This document shows positions 1-9,003 of a stretch of DNA of 64,000 nucleotides, piece by piece. The DNA lies in the NCBI RefSeq assembly GCF_902506095.1, contig NZ_LR733293.1:1722456-1786455 (forward strand). Reading direction: 5' to 3'. This stretch comes from Arthrobacter sp. 9AX. Lineage in GTDB: Bacteria > Actinomycetota > Actinomycetes > Actinomycetales > Micrococcaceae. The position numbers were made by a program, and so were the translations under genes. Every line of letters starts with the position of its first letter. Position 1 is the stretch's first letter. Below the pieces are notes generated by a model. It saw only the letters and a list, made by a program, of their open reading frames with translations. It was not told the origin of the DNA and ran no database searches.

Positions 1-843
1 CCACTGGCTGAATCGGCCATTGTGGGAACGGCGGTGGGGTTGGCCTACCGCGGCTACCGTCCCGTGGTGGAAATCCAGTTCGACGGCTTTATCTACCCCG
101 CATTCGACCAGATCGTCAGCCAGGTGGCCAAGCTGCACTACCGTACCCGCGGCGCGGTCAAGATGCCCATCACCATCCGGGTCCCCTTCGGCGGTGGCAT
201 CGGCTCCCCGGAACACCATTCGGAGTCGCCCGAAGCCTACTTCACCCACACCTCCGGGCTTCGCGTGGTCACCGTGTCCAACCCGCAGGACGCACACACA
301 GTCATCCAGCAGGCCATCTCCTGCGACGACCCCGTGCTGTATTTCGAGCCCAAACGCCGATACCACGACAAAGGCGAGGTGGACGAGTCTGTCGATCCGC
401 GCACAGCCGTGCCCATGGACCAGGCCCGGGTGGTCACCGAGGGCGCCGACGTCACCCTGGTGGCCTACGGTCCGTTGGTAAAAACTGCCCGGGACGCAGC
501 CTTGGCCGCGGCTGACGAAGGGATTTCCCTCGAGGTCATCGACCTGCGCTCGCTGGCCCCCGTGGACTACGACACCGTTGTTGCTTCGGTCCGCAAGACC
601 GGGCGCCTGGTGGTTACGCACGAAGCCGGCCAGTCAGGCGGCCTCGGCGCAGAGGTGGCTGCCAGCATTACCGAACGGTGCTTCTACCACTTGGAGGCTG
701 CGCCGGTCCGGGTCACCGGATTCGACATCCCGTACCCGTATTCCAAGCTGGAAATGCACCACCTGCCCGGTCTGGACCGGATCCTCGACGGCGTGGACCG
801 TGCCCTGGGCCGGCCGAACTCCCTCAGCGGGCTGGAAGGATGA
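1..843 (+). CDS. bkdB: Branched-chain 2-oxoacid dehydrogenase E1 beta (5' partial)
   Basis: This is the thiamine-diphosphate-dependent E1 beta subunit of the branched-chain 2-oxoacid dehydrogenase complex, which decarboxylates the 2-oxoacids of leucine, valine and isoleucine in the cytoplasm. The reading frame is open from base 1 (PLAESAI precedes the first GTG at 22), so the N-terminus lies outside the window. Visible family features are the pyrimidine-binding-like segment with the VEIQFDGF stretch, the RVPFGGG loop and the C-terminal transketolase domain (VTLVAYG, VIDLRSL, THEAGQSGG). The E2 gene overlaps its stop codon (ATGA), so E1 beta and E2 are translationally coupled. The E1 alpha gene is presumably just upstream. 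A pyruvate or acetoin dehydrogenase beta subunit is the main alternative; the leucine-degradation neighbours favour the branched-chain complex. Confidence 0.88.
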   Translation, partial: PLAESAIVGTAVGLAYRGYRPVVEIQFDGFIYPAFDQIVSQVAKLHYRTRGAVKMPITIRVPFGGGIGSPEHHSESPEAYFTHTSGLRVVTVSNPQDAHTVIQQAISCDDPVLYFEPKRRYHDKGEVDESVDPRTAVPMDQARVVTEGADVTLVAYGPLVKTARDAALAAADEGISLEVIDLRSLAPVDYDTVVASVRKTGRLVVTHEAGQSGGLGAEVAASITERCFYHLEAAPVRVTGFDIPYPYSKLEMHHLPGLDRILDGVDRALGRPNSLSGLEG

Positions 844-2300
844 GCGGCACCATGATCAAAGAATTCCGCCTCCCGGACCTTGGGGAGGGGCTCACTGAAT
901 CGGAAATCGTCAGCTGGAAGGTGGGTGTGGGCGATACGGTCAGCCTGAACCAGGTGATCGCCGAAGTGGAGACCGCCAAGGCAGTGGTGGAGCTTCCGTC
1001 CCCTTTTGCCGGCGTCATCAAGGAACTGCACGAGCAGCCCGGTACCATCGTGGAGGTGGGCAAGCCTATCGTGTCGTTTGAAGTGGCGGACGACGACGGC
1101 GCCTCCCCGGGTGGGCCTGCCATGCCCGCGTCGTCCCCCGCGGAGCAGGATGCACCGCCGGCGCTTCGGGGCCAGGGCGAGCTCCGCGGCCAGGAGGCGG
1201 AGCCGGAGCCCGGGCCGAAACCGGCACCGGCCAAAAGGGAACCCAACCTGGTGGGCTATGGCGCCGTCGTCGAAAGCTCCGGCCGGCCCGTGCGACGCCC
1301 CCGCAACCTGCAGACGGCGGTGATTGAGCCGGCGGTGGTTGGGCCTGTCGAAACCATGTCCCCGGTGGTTGAGCCCGGCCAAACCCGGCCTGTGGAAACC
1401 GGAACAAGGCCCCGCTCCACCCCGCCGGTGCGGAAATTCGCGCGGGACCTCGGCGTCGACCTGGCCGTGGTCTCCGGGACGGGTCCGCAGGGGCTGATCA
1501 CCCGGGAGGACGTGCAGCACTTTGTGGAGGAACAGTCGGTAAGCGCCGGCCCGCGTGAACAGGCGACTTTATCCCCGGCCGGCACCCCATCCCCGGGGGA
1601 GCGGGAAACCCGGACGCCCATCAAGGGAGTGCGGAAGTTCACGGCTGCCGCCATGGTGGAGAGCGCCTTCACCGCTCCGCATGTCACGGAATTCCTGACG
1701 GTGGACGTCACTCCCGCCATGGAGTTGCTGGCCAGGCTCAAGGGCAGCCGCGAGTTTTCCGGCCACAAGCTGACGCCGCTGACGCTTGCGGCCAAGGCGG
1801 TCCTGATCGCCCTGCGGCGGAATCCCGCCCTCAATGCGCGGTGGGACGAGGCGAACCAGGAGATCGTCACCTTCAACTACGTGAACCTGGGCATCGCGGC
1901 CGCAACACCGCGGGGGCTGACCGTTCCCAACATTAAGGACGCCCACACCCTGTCCCTCCTCCAGCTCGCCGATGCGCTGACGAGGCTGACGGAAGCCGCC
2001 CGCGCCGGCAAAACCACACCCACCGACCTCACGGGTGGAACCATCTCCATTACCAACATCGGTGTCTTCGGGATCGACGCGGGGACGCCCATCCTCAACC
2101 CGGGGGAAGCAGCCATTCTCGCCCTGGGGGCCGTGCGGAACATGCCATGGGAGTACCAGGGCGAAGTGGCACTGCGCCAGGTCCTCACGCTGAGCCTGTC
2201 TTTCGACCACCGCCTCGTGGACGGGGAGCAGGGCTCACGCTTCCTGTCGGACGCAGGCGCCATCCTCGCCGACCCGGGCATGGTCCTCACCATGGTCTAG
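840..2300 (+). CDS. bkdC: Dihydrolipoamide acyltransferase (E2) of branched-chain 2-oxoacid dehydrogenase
   Basis: This is the E2 core that carries the acyl group on lipoate and transfers it to CoA. The domain order is classical: one lipoyl domain (about residues 5-80, lipoyl Lys47 in ETAKAVVEL), a long Pro/Ala/Glu-rich linker, a peripheral subunit-binding domain (PVRKFARDLGVDL) and the catalytic domain ending in DHRLVDG (His457, Asp461). The ATG at 840 overlaps the E1 beta stop; an ATG at 852 (MIKEFRLPD) is an alternative start. Part of the linker (bases 1319-1400) is encoded by copies of a short dispersed repeat. The stop is followed by a 24-bp inverted repeat. Length is 486 residues, normal for the family. 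Confidence 0.92.
   Translation: MSGTMIKEFRLPDLGEGLTESEIVSWKVGVGDTVSLNQVIAEVETAKAVVELPSPFAGVIKELHEQPGTIVEVGKPIVSFEVADDDGASPGGPAMPASSPAEQDAPPALRGQGELRGQEAEPEPGPKPAPAKREPNLVGYGAVVESSGRPVRRPRNLQTAVIEPAVVGPVETMSPVVEPGQTRPVETGTRPRSTPPVRKFARDLGVDLAVVSGTGPQGLITREDVQHFVEEQSVSAGPREQATLSPAGTPSPGERETRTPIKGVRKFTAAAMVESAFTAPHVTEFLTVDVTPAMELLARLKGSREFSGHKLTPLTLAAKAVLIALRRNPALNARWDEANQEIVTFNYVNLGIAAATPRGLTVPNIKDAHTLSLLQLADALTRLTEAARAGKTTPTDLTGGTISITNIGVFGIDAGTPILNPGEAAILALGAVRNMPWEYQGEVALRQVLTLSLSFDHRLVDGEQGSRFLSDAGAILADPGMVLTMV
1319..1400 (+). repeat. Degenerate GGTGGTTGAGCC-type repeat units inside E2
   Basis: Three related units lie in the E2 linker: a partial one at 1319-1330, a full 22-mer at 1334-1355 (GGTGGTTGGGCC followed by TGTCGAAACC), and a split one whose halves are at 1364-1375 and 1389-1400. 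The 22-mer matches the reverse complement of 9782-9803 at 20 of 22 positions. The units keep the frame open and encode V-G-P-V-E-T and P-V-E-T-G type peptides. Confidence 0.7.
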
Positions 2301-2308
2301 CCAGCCCG

Positions 2309-2373
2309 GGAGTTTTTGTCCAGATATGCAGGCTTCGAGGCGGTTTATCCCTGCATATCTGGACAAAAACTCC
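2309..2373. repeat. 24-bp perfect inverted repeat between convergent genes
   Basis: The arms at 2309-2332 (starting GGAGTTTTTGTCC) and 2350-2373 are perfect reverse complements of 24 bases, around a 17-base spacer. It lies between the E2 stop and the TetR stop. The T-tract is on the 5' arm and the A-tract on the 3' arm on both strands, so it lacks the normal polarity of an intrinsic terminator, although the RNA hairpin could still stop polymerase or protect 3' ends. A REP-like or small mobile element is an alternative. Confidence 0.85.
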
Positions 2374-2377
2374 AGCG

Positions 2378-3016
2378 TTAGGGGGCGGGTTCCGGGGCTT
2401 CCACCAGTAACGCGGCCAGTGCCATGTTCTCCAGCAGCGGACGGGCGGAGCGGGCTGCCATTTTCCGCCCGTGGCTGCGCACCGAGTGCGGGGTGGAGTT
2501 GATCAGACCGAATGTGGCGTGCGCCCGCATCCGGAGCTCGGCGATATCGGTGTCCGGACGCAGCTTGGCCAGGACATCCACCCAGACCTCGACATAACTG
2601 AGCTGAAGCGCCCGGACTGCCGACTGGTCCTCTTCGGAGAGGTTGCTGAAATCCCTGTCCTGCACACGGATTACATCCGGCTTGCCCAAGGCGAAGTCCA
2701 CCTGGAACTCCACCAGGCATCGCAGGGCAGAAGCGGGATCGGCGTTGCGGGCCACCACGTCACGGCCGCCGTCGAGCAGTTCCCGGCTGACGGTGACCAG
2801 AAGGTCGGCCAGGACTGCCTGCTTGCCGGGGAAATGCCGGTAGACCGCAGGCCCGCTCACCCCGGCAGCGGCCCCAAGATCCTCCAGCGAAACACGGTTG
2901 AACCCGTTCACTGCAAACAGGGACGCCGCTGCCGACAGGAGGGCCTGCCTGCGGCTCTCCTTCGCCAGGCCGCGCTGCGTGGATGGGCCGGCCTGTGTGG
3001 CGTCGGTACTGCGCAC
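2378..3016 (-). CDS. TetR/AcrR-family regulator of the leucine-degradation genes
   Basis: This 212-residue one-component repressor has an N-terminal helix-turn-helix (about residues 25-70; ALLSAAASLF, VSLEDLGAAAGVSGPAVYRHF) and a variable ligand-binding C-terminal half. It starts at a GTG preceded by a strong GAGGAGG ribosome site. It is transcribed away from mccB, and the 147-bp gap holds two 16-bp GTTA-N8-TAAC sites over a candidate mccB promoter, so it very likely represses the mccB-citE operon and perhaps itself. An acyl-CoA intermediate is a plausible effector by analogy with TetR regulators of acyl-CoA catabolism, but nothing in the sequence identifies it. Confidence 0.88.
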   Translation of the reverse strand: MRSTDATQAGPSTQRGLAKESRRQALLSAAASLFAVNGFNRVSLEDLGAAAGVSGPAVYRHFPGKQAVLADLLVTVSRELLDGGRDVVARNADPASALRCLVEFQVDFALGKPDVIRVQDRDFSNLSEEDQSAVRALQLSYVEVWVDVLAKLRPDTDIAELRMRAHATFGLINSTPHSVRSHGRKMAARSARPLLENMALAALLVEAPEPAP

Positions 3017-3063
3017 ATTTCCTCCTCGTCGATCCCGCAGATCTTAGCAAGAGCGGCTATGTG

Positions 3064-3093
3064 TTGGACTTCACAGTTAATACAGACTAACCT
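3064..3093 (+). promoter_or_regulatory. Candidate mccB promoter
   Basis: A -35 box TTGGAC (3064-3069) and a -10 box TAACCT (3088-3093) are separated by 18 bp and would start transcription near 3100, about 64 bases before mccB. The first operator-like palindrome overlaps the spacer and -10. Confidence 0.5.
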
Positions 3094-3117
3094 GAATTTC
3101 AGTTATTGAGCACTAAC
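3076..3117. promoter_or_regulatory. Paired GTTA-N8-TAAC operator for the TetR regulator
   Basis: Two 16-bp imperfect palindromes of the same design, GTTAATACAGACTAAC (3076-3091) and GTTATTGAGCACTAAC (3102-3117), start 26 bp apart in the divergent gap. They share GTTA, ACTAAC and the spacing. One overlaps the candidate -10, the other the predicted transcription start, which is a typical layout for repression. Confidence 0.6.
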
Positions 3118-3163
3118 CGAGTTACCTTCGCAGTGCTCGGATCGGAACACGAACGGACCGTCA

Positions 3164-4771
3164 ATGGAGACCCTTGCCACCCGGCTCGATGCGGCTGCCG
3201 AAACCTACGCAGCCAACCGTGACGCCCAGCGGGAGCTGGCCGAAGAGCTACGGAAAAAACTCGCCGACGCCGCCCTGGGGGGACCGGAAAAATCCCGGCA
3301 GCGCCACGTGGCCCGCGGCAAGCTCCTGCCCCGCGAGCGGATCGACCAGCTGCTGGATGACGGCAGCCCGTTCCTGGAAATAGCCCCGCTCGCCGCTAAC
3401 GGGATGTACAACGATGAGGCTCCCGGCGCGGGCGTGATCGCCGGCATCGGCCTGGTGCACGGCCGGCATGTGCTGGTGATCTCCAACGACGCCACGGTCA
3501 AAGGCGGAACCTACTACCCGATGACCGTGAAGAAGCACTTGCGTGCCCAGGAAATCGCGCTGGAAAACCGGCTGCCGTGCATCTACCTGGTGGACTCGGG
3601 CGGGGCCTTCCTGCCCAAACAGGACGAGGTCTTCCCGGACCGGGACCACTTTGGCCGGATCTTCTACAACCAGGCCCGGCTCTCTGCGGCCAAGATTCCG
3701 CAGATCGCCTCCGTGATGGGCTCCTGCACAGCCGGCGGCGCCTACGTTCCCGCGATGAGCGATGAAACGGTGATCGTCCGGAACCAGGGAACCATCTTCC
3801 TGGGCGGTCCGCCGCTGGTGAAGGCCGCGATCGGCGAAATCGTCAGCCCGGAAGAGCTGGGCGGCGGGGAGGTGCACTCCAGGATCTCCGGCGTTACGGA
3901 CCACCTCGCCGAAAACGACGAACACGCACTCCAGATCATCCGGGACATCGTCGCCACGCTGCCCCTTCCCGCAGCGCCGGCTTGGGACGTAAGCGCCGCC
4001 GTCGAACCGTCCGCGGACCCAGAGGGGCTCTATGGCGCTGTGCCCACGGACGTCAACGCCCCCTACGATGTCCACGAAGTCATCGCCCGGCTGGTGGACG
4101 GCAGCCGGTTCCACGAGTTCAAGAAGGAATACGGCACCACCCTGGTGGCCGGTTTTGCCCGCCTGCACGGGCACCCCGTGGGCATTGTGGCCAACAACGG
4201 CGTGTTGTTCAGTGAGTCCTCGCTCAAGGGCGCGCACTTCATCGAACTGTGCGACCAGCGCGGCATTCCGCTGCTGTTCCTGCAGAACATCTCAGGATTC
4301 ATGGTGGGCAAGGACTCCGAACAGGGCGGCATCGCCAAGAACGGCGCCAAGATGGTCACGGCCGTGGCCACCGCGAGGGTGCCGAAGCTTACCGTGGTGA
4401 TCGGGGGCTCCTTCGGGGCGGGCAACTACTCCATGTGCGGCCGCGCGTATTCGCCGCGGTTCCTGTGGATGTGGCCGGCGGCCCGGATCTCCGTGATGGG
4501 CGGCAACCAGGCCTCCAGCGTGCTGGCCACCGTGAAGCGGGACCAGTACGAGGCAGCGGGCGAGGAATGGTCCGCCGAGGACGAGGAATCCTTCAAAGAG
4601 CCCATCCGCCGGCAGTACGAGGACCAGGGCAGCCCGTACTATTCCACCGCCCGGCTGTGGGACGACGGCGTGATCGATCCAGCGGACACCCGTACCGTCC
4701 TGGGCCTCGCGCTGGACGTCGTTTCCCGCACCCCGCTGCCGGAAACCTCCTTCGGCCTCTTCAGGATGTGA
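3164..4771 (+). CDS. mccB: Methylcrotonyl-CoA carboxylase, carboxyltransferase (beta) subunit
   Basis: This subunit transfers the carboxyl group from carboxybiotin to 3-methylcrotonyl-CoA, giving 3-methylglutaconyl-CoA in leucine degradation. The 535-residue length and the N-terminal pattern ([25 protein letters not shown]) are those of MCC beta rather than of the shorter AccD. Oxyanion-hole regions are visible ([31 protein letters not shown]). It is the first gene of a tight plus-strand operon: mccA begins 5 bases after its stop. The M. tuberculosis counterpart is AccD1. Propionyl-CoA carboxylase beta is the main alternative and is less likely from the context. Confidence 0.9.
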   Translation: METLATRLDAAAETYAANRDAQRELAEELRKKLADAALGGPEKSRQRHVARGKLLPRERIDQLLDDGSPFLEIAPLAANGMYNDEAPGAGVIAGIGLVHGRHVLVISNDATVKGGTYYPMTVKKHLRAQEIALENRLPCIYLVDSGGAFLPKQDEVFPDRDHFGRIFYNQARLSAAKIPQIASVMGSCTAGGAYVPAMSDETVIVRNQGTIFLGGPPLVKAAIGEIVSPEELGGGEVHSRISGVTDHLAENDEHALQIIRDIVATLPLPAAPAWDVSAAVEPSADPEGLYGAVPTDVNAPYDVHEVIARLVDGSRFHEFKKEYGTTLVAGFARLHGHPVGIVANNGVLFSESSLKGAHFIELCDQRGIPLLFLQNISGFMVGKDSEQGGIAKNGAKMVTAVATARVPKLTVVIGGSFGAGNYSMCGRAYSPRFLWMWPAARISVMGGNQASSVLATVKRDQYEAAGEEWSAEDEESFKEPIRRQYEDQGSPYYSTARLWDDGVIDPADTRTVLGLALDVVSRTPLPETSFGLFRM

Positions 4772-4776
4772 GCCCC

Positions 4777-7020
4777 ATGACCACGCCTTCCCTGACCACC
4801 AATGCCACAGCCCGGAAACCGGTCTTCGGAACCGTCCTGGTGGCCAACCGCGGCGAGATCGCGTGCCGGGTGATCCGTACGCTCCGCGCCCTGGGCATCC
4901 GTTCGGTCGCCGTGTACAGCGATGCCGACGCCGGCGCCCGGCACGTGCGCGAAGCTGACGCTGCCGTGCGGATCGGCCCCGCCGCGGCCGCGGAGAGCTA
5001 CCTCAGGATTGATGCCGTCATTGATGCCTGCCGCAGGACCGGAGCCGAAGCGGTACACCCGGGCTACGGCTTCCTGAGCGAAAACGCCGAATTTGCCCGT
5101 GCGCTGGACGGGGCCGGCATCACCTTCATCGGACCGGGCGTGGAGGCGCTGGAGATGATGGGGGACAAGATCCGGTCCAAGAACCACGTGTCCGGGTACG
5201 GAGTCCCCGTGGTTCCCGGGATCGCGAAGCCCGGCATGACGGATGAGCAGTTGATCCAGGCCGCGGCCGCTGTAGGTTTCCCGCTGCTGATCAAACCCTC
5301 CGCGGGCGGCGGCGGCAAAGGCATGCACGTGGTGGAAGGCCCGGAGGAGCTTCCGGCCACACTGGCCACTGCAAGGAGGGTGGCGGCCAGCGCGTTCGGC
5401 GATGACACCCTCCTCCTGGAGCGGCTGGTGTCCACACCGCGGCACATCGAAGTGCAGGTGTTGGCCGACAACCACGGCAACGTCATCCACCTGGGCGAGC
5501 GGGAATGCTCGCTGCAGCGGCGGCACCAGAAAGTCATCGAGGAAGCCCCGTCTCCCCTGCTCGAAGCGCTGCCCGACGGCGGTGCCATCCGTGCCCGCAT
5601 TGGCGAGGCCGCTTGCAACGCCGCCCGCAGCGTCAATTACAGCGGCGCCGGAACGGTGGAGTTCCTGGTCTCCGACCAGGCGCCCGGTGAGTTCTACTTC
5701 ATGGAGATGAACACCCGGCTGCAGGTGGAGCACCCGGTCACGGAAATGGTCACCGGCGTGGACCTGGTGGAATGGCAGGTGCGGATTGCCGCCGGCGAGG
5801 AACTCACCCTCCGGCAGGCCGACGTCGAACTCAACGGCCACGCGGCGGAGGCGCGCGTGTACGCCGAGATCCCCGAGAAGAACTTCCTGCCGTCCACCGG
5901 GAGAGTGCTCCTGCTGGACGAGCTCCCCGGACCACAGCAGCGGCCGGATGCCCGCGCGCGGGTAGGGGCGGCAGCGGACACGGGGACCGTCCGGGTGGAT
6001 TCCTCGCTCATTGAGGGGCTGGAGCTGTCCGCCAGCTACGACCCCATGCTGAGTAAGGTCATCGCCTGGGGTGCGGACCGGGCTTCCGCCCTGGACACGC
6101 TGGACGCGGCGCTCGCCGGCTACACGGCACTGGGCATCGACACCAACGTCGAATACCTCCGGCTGCTCATCAATGACCCCGATGTCCGCGCCGGGCACCT
6201 GGACACCGGCCTGATCGAGCGCAAACTGGAGCATCTCGCCTTCCGCAGGCTGGGTGACGCCGAACTGGTGGCGGCAGCGCTCTTCGCCATTGCGGCGGAG
6301 GGACAAGCCGGGGAACAACAGGACGCGCCGGTACCGCCGGGACCTTGGCACACCCGCACAGGATGGCGGCTCGGCACGCCGGCACCCCGCCGGATCAGCG
6401 TGGGAACGCCCGACGGCGGTGTTGTAACGGTCCGCGTACTGGAGTCGGCGCAGCATGGGACTGCCACCGTTGCCGTGGACGGCGGGCCCTGGCGTGAGGC
6501 CACACTGAGGTTTCCCGGCCGCCACCACGCAGAGATCACGCTTGACGGTGGGTCCGCAACGTACTCACTGGTCAAAGGGCAGCCATTACCTGGTCCGGCA
6601 GGCCCGGAAAACCCTGTGCCCGCTGAGATCTTCCTTGGCAACGGGGGCTGGTCCTGCCGGCTGGAAGTCCTGTCGAGGGAGTCCAGGCTTGAGCGGGTGC
6701 TTGCCGCCATCCAGCGGGAGGAGGGCGATGCCGATCCGGCCGTGCGCTCGCCGATGCCTGGGACGGTGGTCTCCGTCCCGGTGAGCGACGGGGACACCGT
6801 CACCAGGGGGCAGGTGCTCGTTTCCGTGGAGGCCATGAAGATGGAGCACCAGCTGCTGGCTCCGCTGGACGGCACAGTGCATCTGGCTGCCCGCCCGGGC
6901 GGCCTGGTGAAGGCGGACCAGGTGCTGGCCACGATCCACCCGCATCCCCCCGGCAGCGACACCAACCCCACAGACACAGAACGCGCAGCCACAGACTCAA
7001 CACAAGGCAAAGGAGCCTAG
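4777..7020 (+). CDS. mccA: Methylcrotonyl-CoA carboxylase biotin-carrying (alpha) subunit
   Basis: This subunit carboxylates its own biotin with ATP and bicarbonate and presents it to MccB. Its 747 residues contain a biotin-carboxylase N-domain (LVANRGEIACRVIRT), an ATP-grasp domain (GGGGKGMHVV), the C-terminal carboxylase domain, a BT-like linker and a biotinyl domain with the EAMKMEH motif (biotin on Lys688). The ATG at 4777 follows mccB by 5 bases. The open frame runs further upstream through mccB, but that part is out-of-frame shadow. The next gene starts 2 bases after the stop, so translation is coupled. The M. tuberculosis counterpart is AccA1. Confidence 0.91.
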   Translation: MTTPSLTTNATARKPVFGTVLVANRGEIACRVIRTLRALGIRSVAVYSDADAGARHVREADAAVRIGPAAAAESYLRIDAVIDACRRTGAEAVHPGYGFLSENAEFARALDGAGITFIGPGVEALEMMGDKIRSKNHVSGYGVPVVPGIAKPGMTDEQLIQAAAAVGFPLLIKPSAGGGGKGMHVVEGPEELPATLATARRVAASAFGDDTLLLERLVSTPRHIEVQVLADNHGNVIHLGERECSLQRRHQKVIEEAPSPLLEALPDGGAIRARIGEAACNAARSVNYSGAGTVEFLVSDQAPGEFYFMEMNTRLQVEHPVTEMVTGVDLVEWQVRIAAGEELTLRQADVELNGHAAEARVYAEIPEKNFLPSTGRVLLLDELPGPQQRPDARARVGAAADTGTVRVDSSLIEGLELSASYDPMLSKVIAWGADRASALDTLDAALAGYTALGIDTNVEYLRLLINDPDVRAGHLDTGLIERKLEHLAFRRLGDAELVAAALFAIAAEGQAGEQQDAPVPPGPWHTRTGWRLGTPAPRRISVGTPDGGVVTVRVLESAQHGTATVAVDGGPWREATLRFPGRHHAEITLDGGSATYSLVKGQPLPGPAGPENPVPAEIFLGNGGWSCRLEVLSRESRLERVLAAIQREEGDADPAVRSPMPGTVVSVPVSDGDTVTRGQVLVSVEAMKMEHQLLAPLDGTVHLAARPGGLVKADQVLATIHPHPPGSDTNPTDTERAATDSTQGKGA

Positions 7021-7022
7021 CC

Positions 7023-8186
7023 ATGGCAGGTTTTGAACTCAGCGAGGAATACCAGGACCTCAGCAATACGGTCCGCGAATTCGCCGACGAAGTGGTGGCC
7101 CCGGTATCAGCCAAGCACGACGAGGAGCACAGCTTCCCTTACGAAATCGTCAAGCAGATGGCCGAGATGGGCCTGTTCGGGCTGCCGTTCCCGGAGGAGT
7201 TCGGCGGAATGGGCGGGGACTACTTCGCGCTTGCCCTCGCCCTGGAACAGCTGGGGCGGGTGGACCAGTCGGTCGCTATCACCCTCGAAGCCGGGGTCTC
7301 CCTGGGTGCCATGCCCGTCTACCGCTTCGGCACGGACGAACAGAAGCAGGAGTGGCTGCCCATGCTGGCGTCCGGCCAGGCGCTCGCCGGTTTCGGCCTG
7401 ACGGAACCGGAGGCAGGATCGGACGCGGGCGGTACCAAAACCCACGCCCGGCGCGAAGCCGGCAACTGGGTGATCAACGGGAACAAGGAGTTCATCACTA
7501 ACTCCGGCACCGACATCACCCGCCTGGTCACCGTCACCGCCGTCACCGGGCAGAAGGAACGCCCGGACGGCTCCGTCCAGAAGGAGATCTCCACCATCCT
7601 GGTCCCCACCGACACGCCCGGCTTCAAAGCCGAGAAAGCCTACAACAAGGTGGGCTGGAACGCCTCGGACACCCACCCGCTGACCCTGAAGGACGTTCGC
7701 GTTCCCGAGGCAAACCTGCTGGGGGTGGAAGGCCGCGGCTACGCCAACTTCCTGTCCATCCTGGACGAGGGTCGCATCGCCATCGCCGCACTGGCCACCG
7801 GCGCAGCCCAGGGATGCGTGGATCTCTCCGTAAAATACGCGAAGGAACGCAGCGCCTTCGGACACCGGATCGGCAAGTACCAGGCGGTCGCCTTCAAGAT
7901 CGCGCGGATGGAAGCAAGAGCCCATACCGCCCGCCTGGCGTACTACGATGCGGCCTTCCGCATGCTGGCCGGCAAGCCGTTCAAGACCCAGGCGGCCATC
8001 GCTAAGATGGTCGCAGGCGAGGCGGCCATGGACAATGCGCGGGATGCCACCCAGGTATTCGGCGGCTATGGCTTCATCAACGAGTTCACCGTGGCACGCC
8101 ACTACCGCGACTCCAAGATCCTTGAAGTGGGGGAGGGCACCACGGAGGTCCAGCTGATGCTGATCGCCCGCGAACTGGGTCTGTAA
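7023..8186 (+). CDS. Acyl-CoA dehydrogenase (isovaleryl-CoA or other short-chain)
   Basis: This FAD-dependent alpha,beta-dehydrogenase has 387 residues and the usual three-part architecture: an alpha-helical N-domain, a beta-domain (GFGLTEPEAGSDAGG, NGNKEFITN) and a C-terminal helical domain (FGGYGFINEF). The E371-G372-T373 motif carries a glutamate where SCAD/MCAD-type enzymes have their catalytic base; isovaleryl-CoA dehydrogenases normally use a different position. Its place between the carboxylase and the CoA-transferase (as FadE19 in M. tuberculosis) points to isovaleryl-CoA or 2-methyl branched acyl-CoA as substrate. The exact substrate cannot be read from sequence. Confidence 0.88.
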   Translation: MAGFELSEEYQDLSNTVREFADEVVAPVSAKHDEEHSFPYEIVKQMAEMGLFGLPFPEEFGGMGGDYFALALALEQLGRVDQSVAITLEAGVSLGAMPVYRFGTDEQKQEWLPMLASGQALAGFGLTEPEAGSDAGGTKTHARREAGNWVINGNKEFITNSGTDITRLVTVTAVTGQKERPDGSVQKEISTILVPTDTPGFKAEKAYNKVGWNASDTHPLTLKDVRVPEANLLGVEGRGYANFLSILDEGRIAIAALATGAAQGCVDLSVKYAKERSAFGHRIGKYQAVAFKIARMEARAHTARLAYYDAAFRMLAGKPFKTQAAIAKMVAGEAAMDNARDATQVFGGYGFINEFTVARHYRDSKILEVGEGTTEVQLMLIARELGL

Positions 8187-8233
8187 TCCAGTTTGTGTGA
8201 GCAGGGACTGTAGCCGGCCTGAAAGGATCACTG

Positions 8234-9001
8234 ATGATTAACAAGGTTGTTGCCACCGCCGGGGAAGCAGTGGCGGACATCCCGGACGGCGCGTCCCTGG
8301 CCGTGGGCGGTTTCGGTTTGTGTGGAATCCCGGTCACCCTCATCGATGCGCTGCACAAGGCAGGAACCTCCAGACTGGAGACAGTGAGCAACAACTGCGG
8401 CGTGGACGACTGGGGCCTGGGCATCCTGCTCCGCGACGGCAGGATCCGCCGCACCATCAGCTCCTACGTCGGTGAGAACAAGGAGTTCGCCCGGCAGTAC
8501 CTGGCCGGCGAACTCGAGGTGGTGCTCACCCCGCAGGGAACGCTGGCCGAAAAGCTCCGCGCCGGCGGCGCCGGCATCCCTGCCTTCTACACCAAGGCCG
8601 GGGTGGGCACGCAGGTGTCCGAGGGCGGGCTGCCGCAAAAGTACGACGCCGAGGGCCGGGTTGCGATCGCGTCGGCACCGCAGGAGGTGCGCTCCTTCGC
8701 CGGGGTTGACTACGTGCTGGAGGAGGCGTTGGCGCCGGACTTCGGGCTGGTCCATGCCTGGAAGGGGGACCGGCACGGAAACCTGGTCTTCCACGCCACC
8801 GCCATGAACTTCAACCCGCTCTGTGCCATGGCCGGCCGGATCACCATCGCCGAGGTGGAGGAACTCGTGGAACCCGGCGAGCTGGACCCCGGGCACATCC
8901 ATACCCCGGGCATCTTCGTCCAGCGCGTGGTGCTTGCCGCCAACGCCGAAAAACGCATCGAGAAACGGACAGTCGCCCTCAACCCGCAGGCAGGAGCTTA
9001 G
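8234..9001 (+). CDS. scoA: 3-oxoacid CoA-transferase subunit A
   Basis: This is the alpha subunit of succinyl-CoA:3-oxoacid CoA-transferase, which activates acetoacetate, the end product of leucine degradation, to acetoacetyl-CoA. Its 255 residues show the family-typical GGFGLCGIP segment near residue 30 and [12 protein letters not shown] around residue 55. A GAAAGGA ribosome site precedes the ATG. The scoB start follows the stop by 2 bases, so the heteromer is co-translated. Confidence 0.91.
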   Translation: MINKVVATAGEAVADIPDGASLAVGGFGLCGIPVTLIDALHKAGTSRLETVSNNCGVDDWGLGILLRDGRIRRTISSYVGENKEFARQYLAGELEVVLTPQGTLAEKLRAGGAGIPAFYTKAGVGTQVSEGGLPQKYDAEGRVAIASAPQEVRSFAGVDYVLEEALAPDFGLVHAWKGDRHGNLVFHATAMNFNPLCAMAGRITIAEVEELVEPGELDPGHIHTPGIFVQRVVLAANAEKRIEKRTVALNPQAGA

Positions 9002-9003
9002 CC

